A stretch of 64,000 nucleotides of DNA, from positions 372,001 to 436,000 of the forward strand of contig CANLSF010000004.1 in the NCBI GenBank assembly GCA_947493695.1, in the 5' to 3' direction. The DNA comes from an uncultured Kiloniellaceae bacterium. Its GTDB lineage: Bacteria > Pseudomonadota > Alphaproteobacteria > Kiloniellales > Kiloniellaceae. Positions within the stretch are counted from its first letter, which is position 1. Every line of letters starts with the position of its first letter. A program made the position numbers and the translations under genes. The notes under the pieces were generated by a model. That model was not told the origin of the DNA, ran no database searches, and was given only the letters and a program-made list of their open reading frames with translations. Positions 25,563 through 33,527 of this stretch are shown here, in pieces.

Positions 25563-27572
25563 CTAGGCGCCGGTATCGAGAACCAGGATGCAATCCTGGC
25601 CGCCTTCTTTAATCCTGGCGCAGATTTCCAACATTTCCTCCCGGTCGCCAGCAACGCCAGTCATCACGCGAAAGTACTGGGTGCCCGCTATCTGCCCTTT
25701 CTCAATGCTCAAATCATAGCTGGAGAGCAGATCCGCGAATCGTTCTTTGAATTCCGTCTGCAAACGCCCGGCGTCATCGGCGGAGCGAAGCGCGACAAGC
25801 TGAATGAGGAACCGGTCTTCGTTGGTTACTGCCAGTTTTTGCTGCAATTCTGCCGTTTCCGGCTTCAAGAGACTTTCCGGTTCGGCAGGAGGCAGTGAAG
25901 TCAGCCTGCCCTGCCCGTCTTCCTTCATCGAGTTTGACGGCACCACAAGGATCTGGCGGCTATCTGAGCTAAGTTCCTCCAGCTTGAGAGTATCGCCTGT
26001 TGACAAGGCGGGTTCCGAGCCGGTGGACGCAGGCAACAAATAGGATCCCTCGAGGGTCTGTTTTTCTTCCTGGGTTGATAACGCGGCGGAAATAAGCGCG
26101 GGCGCGGAAGGTCCTTCCACTGTTTCCGGGGTTGCTTCGACTACCATGGATGACTGGAGATCTTCACTTGAGGTATCCGGGGCCTGCAGCAGCAAACTCG
26201 TTTCAGGAAGTATCAGAAGTGCCAACACCACGGCGGCGGCAATGGCGCCGCGGGCCATAACCGGTGCACGGTGGCGAAGCGTGATGATTTCCGCCTGAAC
26301 CGGGCTTTCTCTGAATTCGTCAGTCAGTTGCGTTTCGACCTGAGACTCCTGTTTCGACGCCTCAGCTTCAGCCGTCTCCTGTATCAGGTCCTCTTCTGTG
26401 CTTGGCCTATCCGTCGCTGTAACAGCATTGCTTTCGCCAGGTTGCTCGGTGTCTGGTTCAGACTCGGTTTCAAGCTCAGGGCTATGCTCAGACCCGTCCT
26501 GCGCTTCCTGCTCCCTCGCGTGAACCACTGCCTCCGCAACAAGAGTTACTCGCTGAGATTTTTCCAGCAGAAGCGTGTCATCGTCCTGAGAATTGACCGC
26601 CGTCGTCTCGGCAAGGACCTCATGTTCGTCGTTCCGGATTTCCACAGTCGGGAACCGGTCGTCGTTAGCCGGTTCTTCTTCCTGCGCCACACTGACAGTT
26701 TCCTGAGCGCCGGAAGATGAGGGAGTGTCTGTGGGTTGTTTGATATCGGGGACCTTGAGCAGGCCTTCTTGCATCATGTCCCGCGCCACGATACCCACGA
26801 CCGCGGAATCGATGCGGTGTAGCTCTTCAAGAAATCCATGCAGAAGCAGGCGGTCGCAGATCACATTGATGCGCCGTGGTACGCCGCCACTCAAGTGATG
26901 GATCAATTCGAACGAGCGATCAGAAAATGCCGGGTCGCCCTGCCAACTCGCAAGATTCAAACGGTGAAGAATGTAGCTGCGTGTGTCCTCTAACCCCAGA
27001 GTGCCCAGATGACTGGAGGTGACTACGCGCTGTCGCAACTGCTCCAGGCGTTCATCAGCCAGCGTTTCTCTGAATTCAGGCTGACCAACCAGGAAAATCT
27101 GCAGCAAAGATTCGCCTGGAAGGCAGAAGTTGGACAGCATTCTGAGTTCTTCGAGTGACGACTCTGGTAAGTTCTGAACTTCATCGACGAAAAGAATCGG
27201 GCGCCGGCCAAGCACCCGTTCCTCTTCAAGAAAATTGCGGATACTCAAAAGCAGCGACGCCTTGTTTTTCCCTTCAGTCTCAATCCCGAAGGTCGCAGCC
27301 ACAAGTGACACCAGTTCTTCGTGTTCGATGAAGGACGTCACGATGTTGCCGGTGATGTAACGGGACTCTTCCAAATCTGAGAGCATGCGGTTGACCAGCG
27401 TGGTCTTACCCGCGCCGACCTCACCCGTAATCACCACAAACCCCTCGTTGCGAGACAGCGCATACTTCAAATGCGCAATCGCCTTCTCATGCGGTTCTGC
27501 CACAAAGAAGAACCGATGATCGGGGTTCAGGCGGAACGGACTCCCCCTGAGATTATAAAAATCGCTGTACAT
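25563..27572 (-). CDS. ExeA/GspA-like AAA ATPase with C-terminal SPOR domain
   Basis: 669 residues. The AAA module (about 1-270) begins MYSDFYNLRGSPFRLNPD as in ExeA/GspA, with Walker A GEVGAGKTT at 50-58 and Walker B ILFVDE at 126-131, followed by the sensor/arginine region GGVPRRINVICDRLLL. A long acidic linker (about 275-430) leads to one transmembrane helix (about 437-461) and a periplasmic part ending in a SPOR domain (about 588-667, FLIQLVALRSADDAGRLQ ... YFRVMTG). ExeA itself carries a different peptidoglycan-binding domain after its helix, so SPOR replaces it here. The likely job is ATP-driven work tied to peptidoglycan; the partner is unknown. Last gene of the 31549-25563 unit; 58 bases after the TAXI gene. 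Confidence 0.88.
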   Translation of the reverse strand: MYSDFYNLRGSPFRLNPDHRFFFVAEPHEKAIAHLKYALSRNEGFVVITGEVGAGKTTLVNRMLSDLEESRYITGNIVTSFIEHEELVSLVAATFGIETEGKNKASLLLSIRNFLEEERVLGRRPILFVDEVQNLPESSLEELRMLSNFCLPGESLLQIFLVGQPEFRETLADERLEQLRQRVVTSSHLGTLGLEDTRSYILHRLNLASWQGDPAFSDRSFELIHHLSGGVPRRINVICDRLLLHGFLEELHRIDSAVVGIVARDMMQEGLLKVPDIKQPTDTPSSSGAQETVSVAQEEEPANDDRFPTVEIRNDEHEVLAETTAVNSQDDDTLLLEKSQRVTLVAEAVVHAREQEAQDGSEHSPELETESEPDTEQPGESNAVTATDRPSTEEDLIQETAEAEASKQESQVETQLTDEFRESPVQAEIITLRHRAPVMARGAIAAAVVLALLILPETSLLLQAPDTSSEDLQSSMVVEATPETVEGPSAPALISAALSTQEEKQTLEGSYLLPASTGSEPALSTGDTLKLEELSSDSRQILVVPSNSMKEDGQGRLTSLPPAEPESLLKPETAELQQKLAVTNEDRFLIQLVALRSADDAGRLQTEFKERFADLLSSYDLSIEKGQIAGTQYFRVMTGVAGDREEMLEICARIKEGGQDCILVLDTGA

Positions 27573-27630
27573 ACCAACTCGCCGATGAAAATTTTCTTTG
27601 TCTCAAAGAGACGAAAAATAGCCCCAGGTA

Positions 27631-28737
27631 TTATTGGCTCTGCTTGGCCTGCCAAAGCAGGAAGAGTTTGAAAAGTTCGTCCTTGCTGGCCTCGTCGGAG
27701 AGCTTATCCGACAGCGAGGAATCCTGGCTGGCCAGGAAAGCTTCGAAAGCCGTTTTGGTCTTATCCAGATCGTTACTGACCATGACGTTTTTCTTGAGCC
27801 AGTCCTCTGCAGGCTTGTAGCGGTTCCAACCAGGCACCACAGCCGTCAGGCTGACCTCCTGCCATTTCTGATGCCGTGGCGGTGTCTGGAAGGCTTCGAA
27901 CTGGGAAAAGAACGCATCGATAAAATTGATCGTCTTTTGCCGCCGGGGATGATCAGCGGGCCAGTTGTAAACAGCCATCACAGCCCCGACCGCCAGTGTC
28001 TTGACCTGTTCGTTCTCCGCGACCAGTCGCGGATAGTCATCATGGGAAAATCGTGAGGGAAGATAGGTTTCCAGGATCGCGTCGGTCAGCGGGATCGGCA
28101 GGAGGTGGATGCCTTCCGTCGCTTCAATGCTGTTGAAGAGTTGAGCCGGTTTACCGGCCACGTATACCAGTCCGGCAATTTCACCTGATTTGACCTTCTC
28201 CAGGGCAAGACCCTGATCGAAACTGACCGGAACCGGTTCGACCTGTAGCCGGTCAAACACGATGGAGGCCGTCATGTAGGTCCCGCTGCCCTGTACGCCG
28301 AAGTTGACCTGCTTCCCAGCCAGGTCTTCGACACTTTTGATATCCTTGGAGACCAGCAGGTGGAATTCTTCGTTGTAGAGCTTGGTGATGTAGTGCACCC
28401 GGCTGTCGATGGTCGGATGCCGCTTAGACTGCTTCACGAAGGCGAAAACGTCCGACTGCACGATACCGATATCAATGCCGCGCAGATACAGGATGTCGTC
28501 GATATTCTGAACCGAGCCCTTTCCCATGATCGGCAGGACCCGCAAGTCCTCGTTGTTATCCAGAACAGAGGCAAGATCAGTCGCGATACGTATATAGGTG
28601 CCATTTATCCCGCCGGAGATAATGCTGACCGTCCCCTTGTTGATCTGTTCGCGAAGCTCCTGCGCGCCGCCAACCGAAATTGCGGTCATCAAACACAGCG
28701 CGCCGATTGCTGTTCGGATTAGCCATCTCAACATCAT
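27631..28737 (-). CDS. TAXI-type TRAP transporter solute-binding protein
   Basis: Periplasmic binding protein, 368 residues from the first of two adjacent ATGs (28735-28737, behind GGGAGA). Signal peptide about 1-26, ending VGGAQE. The body has the TAXI features ISGGINGTYIRIATDLA, IGIVQSDVFAF, LVSKDIKSVEDLAGKQVNFG and GSGTYMTASIVFDRL, then a C-terminal extension of about 80 residues (VPGWNRYKPAEDWLKKN onward) beyond the usual domain. TAXI proteins normally feed a fused DctQM permease; none is present, and it sits between a coiled-coil and an ATPase gene. It may be a ligand sensor rather than an importer part. Confidence 0.88.
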   Translation of the reverse strand: MMLRWLIRTAIGALCLMTAISVGGAQELREQINKGTVSIISGGINGTYIRIATDLASVLDNNEDLRVLPIMGKGSVQNIDDILYLRGIDIGIVQSDVFAFVKQSKRHPTIDSRVHYITKLYNEEFHLLVSKDIKSVEDLAGKQVNFGVQGSGTYMTASIVFDRLQVEPVPVSFDQGLALEKVKSGEIAGLVYVAGKPAQLFNSIEATEGIHLLPIPLTDAILETYLPSRFSHDDYPRLVAENEQVKTLAVGAVMAVYNWPADHPRRQKTINFIDAFFSQFEAFQTPPRHQKWQEVSLTAVVPGWNRYKPAEDWLKKNVMVSNDLDKTKTAFEAFLASQDSSLSDKLSDEASKDELFKLFLLWQAKQSQ

Positions 28738-28834
28738 CAGTCTCCCTGACACTTTTCTTCTTGGTGTTATTGCCCCATTGCTGCGCTCGTCTCGCGCACC
28801 CGCCCGTAGACGGGTTCATGTTTCTTCGCCGTTT

Positions 28835-31549
28835 TTATCTCTGTTCCCAGGCCCGCAAAGCCTTGAGCCGTGCGACCGCATCGTCGTCACCCGCCCCCGC
28901 GCCTATTTCGTACCATTCTCTCGCTTTTGCCGGCCGTCCCGGTGCGCCGACGACGTCCAGGCTCTGCAGATAGAGAGGATCGAATGTCTTGCCGATCGAA
29001 GTCGCCGCCCGCTTGTTACCGCTGTCCATAGAAAGCTCGTAAAACAAACGCGCCGATGCGATGTCGCCAAGCTCCAGGAACGCGTCGCCTCGCTTTATAT
29101 TCGCATCGCTGATTTTCGCGGGAGCAAATGTCGCAGTTCTAGCCGGCTCGATCTTTTGAACCGCGGCAACCGGGGTCACAGCAAGGGCCTCAGGCGAAGC
29201 CTCTGTTACAACGGTGGCGGCAGCCTCTGCCTGGCCCTCGGTTTGGAGCGCATTTTCTGCGGTCGTTAGTGCCGCGCTCAGTTCAGCGACCTTCTGTTCG
29301 GCCAGGTCCGCGCGGTCTGACTGCGCCTCAACTTCCTGCACTGACGCAGTCTGTGTCGCTTCAAGTTCCTGAATCCTCTCACGCGCGAGGGTCAGTTTGC
29401 CGGTCAGTTCGGTTTTAAGTGAAGCAAGCAGACGATCCTTTGCACTCAAGAGGCCTTCGGTCGCCGCGAGTTGATCACCCACTTCCAGCATTTCGGCACG
29501 CAGTTTGGCGATCTCATCGGTTTTCGCTACCGCGTCCTGCTCCCAGAGTTTCGCTGCAGCGTCAACGCGTGCCGCCTGCTCCAAGGCTTCCGCGGCATCC
29601 GATTCCAACTGGTCGATCACTAATTTGGCTGAACCTTCGGCGGTCTTGAGACTTTCTTCCAGACCGGCTTTCAGCGCGATCAACTGGGCAACCTCCTGCC
29701 GGGTTTTGATCAACTCGTAGTTCAGGTTTTCCACATCCGTCTGGCTACGTTCCTCCGCAGCGATCAGCTTGTCCTCAACGTTCGTCAGCTCTTCTTCAAG
29801 ATCGGTGTATCTGTTTTGGGCGGTGGCCAGTGCCTCGGCCTGTGTCACCATCGCGGCTTCATTGGACCGCAGGCTCTCACGCAGCTTCTCAGCTTCCGCC
29901 TGCGCTTCGGCAAGCGTCGCATCCTTGCCCACCAGGTTCGCATTGGCACTGGCTTGCAGGTCCGCGATTTTCTGTTCACCGGCAGCAATCGCCTCATCCC
30001 TATTCGCAACCTCAATCGCACTTGCCGCGATCAGTGCCTTGAGTGAAGCGATCTCAGTTTCAGCTGACGCAAGGGCTTCATTTCCATCCGTCAGCTTTTT
30101 CTTATCAGCGCTTGCATTGGCTGTAAGCAGAGAGGCCTGCTGCTCGAGCACCGCCATGGCATCAGACTGGTTTTTGATTTTCGCCGAGAGATCCGCGGCC
30201 TCTGCCTTCAAAGTCTCGATTTCTTTCTGCGCGACGCTATGGGCTTCGGCGCGAGCTTCAATTTCCGACTGGCGTGACGACAAAGCGCTCGTCAGTTCTG
30301 TCGCTTCGGTCTCTGCCTTGGTCAGGGCTGTCTGTGTGTTTTCGACATCCGCCCTTGCAGCCGTTAGTTCGCTTTGAAGCTTCGCGATTTCGGCCTGAGC
30401 TGCAGCGAAGCTCTCAGACTGACGTGCCGTTTCCGCGCTGCCGGCTGCTATTTGTGTTTTCAGAATTGCGATTTCGGCCAGTGCAGATTCCCGTAACTTT
30501 GCATCTGCCGCGGCTTCGGTTTCGAAGCCCTCTTCAAGCGATTTCATCGCCGCACGAAGATCCGTGATTTCGCGCTGAGCTTCAGCAAGCTCAGTGGACT
30601 TTAACACCGTCTGTTCTCTTGCGGCTGCTGTTTCGGTATCGAGTGTCTTTACCTCCTGCTGCATTGCTGCCAATTGCGCTTCCAGCGCCGACGCGGCGGC
30701 CAGAGCATCAGTGTTCTGCGTAGCGAGTTCGTCTCTCACCTGATCGAGCGATTGCTGAAGACTATTCCTCTCTCGCCCGGCTGCTTCCAGGTCTTCGGTA
30801 AGAACGGATATCTTTGCTTCAGCGTCTGCGAGTTCGGTCTTTGCGCCAGACGTTTCTTCCGTGTCGTTCACAGATTGTGGAGCTGGGAGAGGCGCTGGTG
30901 AGACGCCGGTTGCGAGCAGAGCCCTCACCTGTGCCGTGGCTTCCGGATGACCGTTATCCGATGAGCGCAGAAACCATGCCAGCGCGCGGCCTTGGTCCTG
31001 TGAGAGGAGTAAACCTTCGTTCCTGAGCTGCCCGAGAACAAATTCTGCCGGGGCATAGCCTCCGTCGGCCGCGCTGCGCAGCCACTTCTCAGCAAGTTTG
31101 GAATCCTCGCTTGTGCCCTCGCCTCGAAAATATGCCAGGCCCAGATTATATTGCCCCTGAACGTTGCCTTGTGCGGCTGCGGCTTGCCAAAGCCGGAAAG
31201 CACTCGCGGCATCTTTTGAAACGCCGCGGCCTTCCGCGGTGAGTTCACCGAGACGATTCTGCGCGGAAGCTAAGCTTTGTTCTGCGGCCTTTTGATACCA
31301 TTCGACTGCGCGCTGAAGATCTTTTTCGTTGGACGCACTGTTCAGGTCGTAAAGGCGCGCCAGGCGAAACTGTGCCCGGGCATCTCCCCGGGCTGCGAGA
31401 ATCTTCCATATGGAAAGCGCTTTGTCCTTGTCGCCCGCGTAGACTGCGTCCAGGCCGGTCTCAAAGGTCGCGCTCCACGCGGGATAAGGAATCGCAGCGC
31501 CAATTCCTATCGGCAACAACAGAATCCAACCGAATTTGGAGAGTCTCAC
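28835..31549 (-). CDS. Secreted Sel1-repeat and long coiled-coil protein
   Basis: 904 residues starting at GTG with an N-terminal signal peptide (about 1-26, ending YPAWSA). Residues about 30-210 are Sel1/TPR-type repeats (e.g. AVEWYQKAAEQSLASAQNRLGEL; LAEKWLRSAADGGYAPAEFVLG). Residues about 235-760 form one very long Ala/Glu/Lys-rich coiled coil with heptad spacing. The C-terminal about 100 residues return to a Sel1/TPR-like helical fold (RGDAFLELGDIASARLFYELS, KAREWYEIGAGAGDDDAVARL). Predicted periplasmic scaffold. First gene of the three-gene unit with the TAXI protein and SPOR-ATPase. Exact homologues are not recalled. Confidence 0.85.
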   Translation of the reverse strand: MRLSKFGWILLLPIGIGAAIPYPAWSATFETGLDAVYAGDKDKALSIWKILAARGDARAQFRLARLYDLNSASNEKDLQRAVEWYQKAAEQSLASAQNRLGELTAEGRGVSKDAASAFRLWQAAAAQGNVQGQYNLGLAYFRGEGTSEDSKLAEKWLRSAADGGYAPAEFVLGQLRNEGLLLSQDQGRALAWFLRSSDNGHPEATAQVRALLATGVSPAPLPAPQSVNDTEETSGAKTELADAEAKISVLTEDLEAAGRERNSLQQSLDQVRDELATQNTDALAAASALEAQLAAMQQEVKTLDTETAAAREQTVLKSTELAEAQREITDLRAAMKSLEEGFETEAAADAKLRESALAEIAILKTQIAAGSAETARQSESFAAAQAEIAKLQSELTAARADVENTQTALTKAETEATELTSALSSRQSEIEARAEAHSVAQKEIETLKAEAADLSAKIKNQSDAMAVLEQQASLLTANASADKKKLTDGNEALASAETEIASLKALIAASAIEVANRDEAIAAGEQKIADLQASANANLVGKDATLAEAQAEAEKLRESLRSNEAAMVTQAEALATAQNRYTDLEEELTNVEDKLIAAEERSQTDVENLNYELIKTRQEVAQLIALKAGLEESLKTAEGSAKLVIDQLESDAAEALEQAARVDAAAKLWEQDAVAKTDEIAKLRAEMLEVGDQLAATEGLLSAKDRLLASLKTELTGKLTLARERIQELEATQTASVQEVEAQSDRADLAEQKVAELSAALTTAENALQTEGQAEAAATVVTEASPEALAVTPVAAVQKIEPARTATFAPAKISDANIKRGDAFLELGDIASARLFYELSMDSGNKRAATSIGKTFDPLYLQSLDVVGAPGRPAKAREWYEIGAGAGDDDAVARLKALRAWEQR

Positions 31550-31804
31550 AGATCAAGTTCCCCCAGAACACTTCACCGCTCAGCGTCGCAATATAACACC
31601 TGCCGACATCAAATATCCAACAAAGTATTCGTCTACGTACAGATTTTGGATATCAACCACTGATCGACGACGCCTCGACAGGTTTCTGAAAATCAGAAAT
31701 ATGCTGAGATCACTGTGAGCCCTCGAACTAGGCATGAGATGTGGTTCAGGCCTGCCACAAATCGCAAATCCCGCGCTCGACATCGGATTTCAGTTCAAGA
31801 TGCC
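31550..31804. other. Intergenic region between the Sel1 gene and LysR gene
   Basis: 255 bases holding the promoter of the Sel1-TAXI-ATPase unit and the 3' side of the LysR gene. AT-rich between 31590 and 31720. No clear operator or terminator is seen. Confidence 0.35.
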
Positions 31805-32710
31805 TCAAACGATCGGTGTTGTTTTTTTTCTCTTTAAAACATCGATGAAGGCCCGGAGCGGCACCGGAACGTGGCGATGTCCGGGATAGTAGAGGCAGAG
31901 ACCAGGAAGGACCGGACACCAATCCGGCATCAATACCTCCAACTCACCTCGCGCGATGTAGGCCGCGACAACTTGTTCCGGGACGTAGGCGATGCCCATT
32001 CCTCTCAAGGCGGCGTCCGCCATCAGGTCCACCTGATTGAGCGTCAAGGCGCCACGAACATCGATGCTGAGCTCCTGCCCATCCCGCTCAAACTCCCAGC
32101 GATACGCCTTGCCGCTTGGATAACGGGATCGGATGCAGTTGTGATCGATCAGATCGTCGGGCGTTTTCGGCGGCTGTCGTCCTTTGAGGTAAGCGGGCGA
32201 CGCAACAGCGACATAGCGTGATGCCTGCCCTATAGGCACAGCAATCATATCCTGAGGCACACTCGAAGAAAAACGGGTGCCGGCGTCGAAGTTCTCCGCG
32301 ACGATATCGATCAAACGTCCCTCCACGACGAGATCGAGTTCGACATCCGGATACGTGCTGATGAATTCAGGTACCGTGTCCCGCAGCAAGAGCTGTGCGG
32401 CAATACTCCCCGCACTGATCCGCAGAGTTCCTGCCGTTCGACCGCCCCATGTACCGATATCCTCGAAGGTACGATCGAATTCCAGCAACAGCGGTGTCAG
32501 CTTGGACGCCAGCCAGTCCCCTGCTTGCGTGGGTGCAACGCTGCGCGTGGTCCTGTTCAAGAGGCGCAGACCCATGCGTTGTTCCAGATTGCGCAGCGTG
32601 TGACTGAGTGCGGAGGGCGATACGCCCAGTTCGACCGCCGCTGCGCGGAAATTCCGATGCCGTGCGACAGCTGAGAAGGCAGTCAGTTCCGAGAGGCTGG
32701 GTTTGTACAT
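31805..32710 (-). CDS. LysR-type transcriptional regulator
   Basis: 301 residues. N-terminal winged helix-turn-helix (about 5-64: ELTAFSAVARHRNFRAAAVELGVSPSALSHTLRNLE) and a type-2 periplasmic-binding-like effector domain (about 90-295). Residue pattern TTRSVAPTQAG after the HTH is the normal LysR linker. It is divergent from the molybdenum hydroxylase genes, 361 bases away, so it most likely regulates them and itself; effector unknown. Confidence 0.92.
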   Translation of the reverse strand: MYKPSLSELTAFSAVARHRNFRAAAVELGVSPSALSHTLRNLEQRMGLRLLNRTTRSVAPTQAGDWLASKLTPLLLEFDRTFEDIGTWGGRTAGTLRISAGSIAAQLLLRDTVPEFISTYPDVELDLVVEGRLIDIVAENFDAGTRFSSSVPQDMIAVPIGQASRYVAVASPAYLKGRQPPKTPDDLIDHNCIRSRYPSGKAYRWEFERDGQELSIDVRGALTLNQVDLMADAALRGMGIAYVPEQVVAAYIARGELEVLMPDWCPVLPGLCLYYPGHRHVPVPLRAFIDVLKRKKTTPIV

Positions 32711-33071
32711 TGCTGAATTTCACTCACCATAGAATATTAATTTAGTGGCATTGTTTCAGCAATCATCCAACCCCAAACTTATAGGCGCTATGCGAGCGTC
32801 ACGAAGTGATCGCGTAGCTTTGCCGTAGAAGCGCCGCCCGCGGTTATACGACTATCGATTTCTTGCACAATCTTGTGCCCAACCTAAACTGAGGCGACCA
32901 AAATCCATTGCATCTGCAATCCAAGAGCGTGCAATTCCAGACCTGTGCCAAAACAGGCTCTTCCGCGCAGGCAGCGCCTTTCACTGTCGCGGCACCAACT
33001 TTCAAACTGACACGCGACGATCAGAACATAACCACTTTCATGATTCGACCTGTTCGAACGAGGAGGACTGA
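32711..33071. promoter_or_regulatory. Divergent LysR/hydroxylase control region
   Basis: 361 bases between two divergent starts. A perfect dyad GCACAA-TC-TTGTGC lies at 32865-32878, about midway, and is a good candidate LysR-type binding site; an AT-rich stretch at 32724-32760 is near the lysR start. The hydroxylase operon has a strong ribosome site (GAGGAGG) at 33060-33066. Confidence 0.6.
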
Positions 33072-33524
33072 ATGGCTACCCTGAAAATTAATGGTGAGAG
33101 CCGGACTATCGATGGACCGGACGACACGAACCTGCTTTGGGCAATCCGCGATATGGCGGGATTGACCGGCACGAAATACGGTTGCGGGGTTGGGCTCTGT
33201 GGCGCCTGCACTGTGCATGTCGACGGTGTTGCGATCCAGAGTTGCCAAGCCACCATAGGCGACGTCGCGGAGAAGGAAGTCACGACAATCGAAGGCCTCT
33301 CGGCGGATGGCGAGCATCCGGTCCAAGTGGCTTGGCGCGATCAGCATGTTCCACAGTGCGGTTTCTGTCAGGCCGGACAGATTATGCAGGCGGCCAGCCT
33401 CCTATCTGAAAAACCGAATCCGACCGACCAGGAAATTCTGGAAGGCATGTCCGGAAACATCTGCCGATGCGGCTGCTACGAGCGAATCGTTGCAGCGGTA
33501 CGCGTCGCTTCGACAGGAGCCTGA
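33072..33524 (+). CDS. (2Fe-2S) small subunit of a xanthine dehydrogenase-family oxidoreductase
   Basis: Electron-transfer subunit similar to isoquinoline 1-oxidoreductase alpha chain (IorA). 150 residues. The plant-type ferredoxin cluster has CGVGLCGACTVHVDG plus a later Cys (SCQAT), and the second cluster has CGFCQAGQIMQA and CRCGCYERI. No signal peptide, so it probably travels with the large subunit through the Tat pathway. The large-subunit gene starts 3 bases after its stop. Confidence 0.93.
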   Translation: MATLKINGESRTIDGPDDTNLLWAIRDMAGLTGTKYGCGVGLCGACTVHVDGVAIQSCQATIGDVAEKEVTTIEGLSADGEHPVQVAWRDQHVPQCGFCQAGQIMQAASLLSEKPNPTDQEILEGMSGNICRCGCYERIVAAVRVASTGA

Positions 33525-33527
33525 ACC

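Noticed and set aside
25294-25593. 99-codon minus-strand frame covering tRNA-Asn
   Set aside because: It overlaps the tRNA and the end of the ATPase gene, so it is unlikely to be coding.
29769-30377. Ala/Ser-rich plus-strand frame inside the coiled-coil gene
   Set aside because: Mirror of the repetitive Ala/Glu codons of the long minus-strand gene; no ribosome site or recognisable domain.
31816-31832. T-run near the LysR stop as a terminator
   Set aside because: On the coding strand it reads as Lys codons at the C-terminus of the regulator and no hairpin precedes it.
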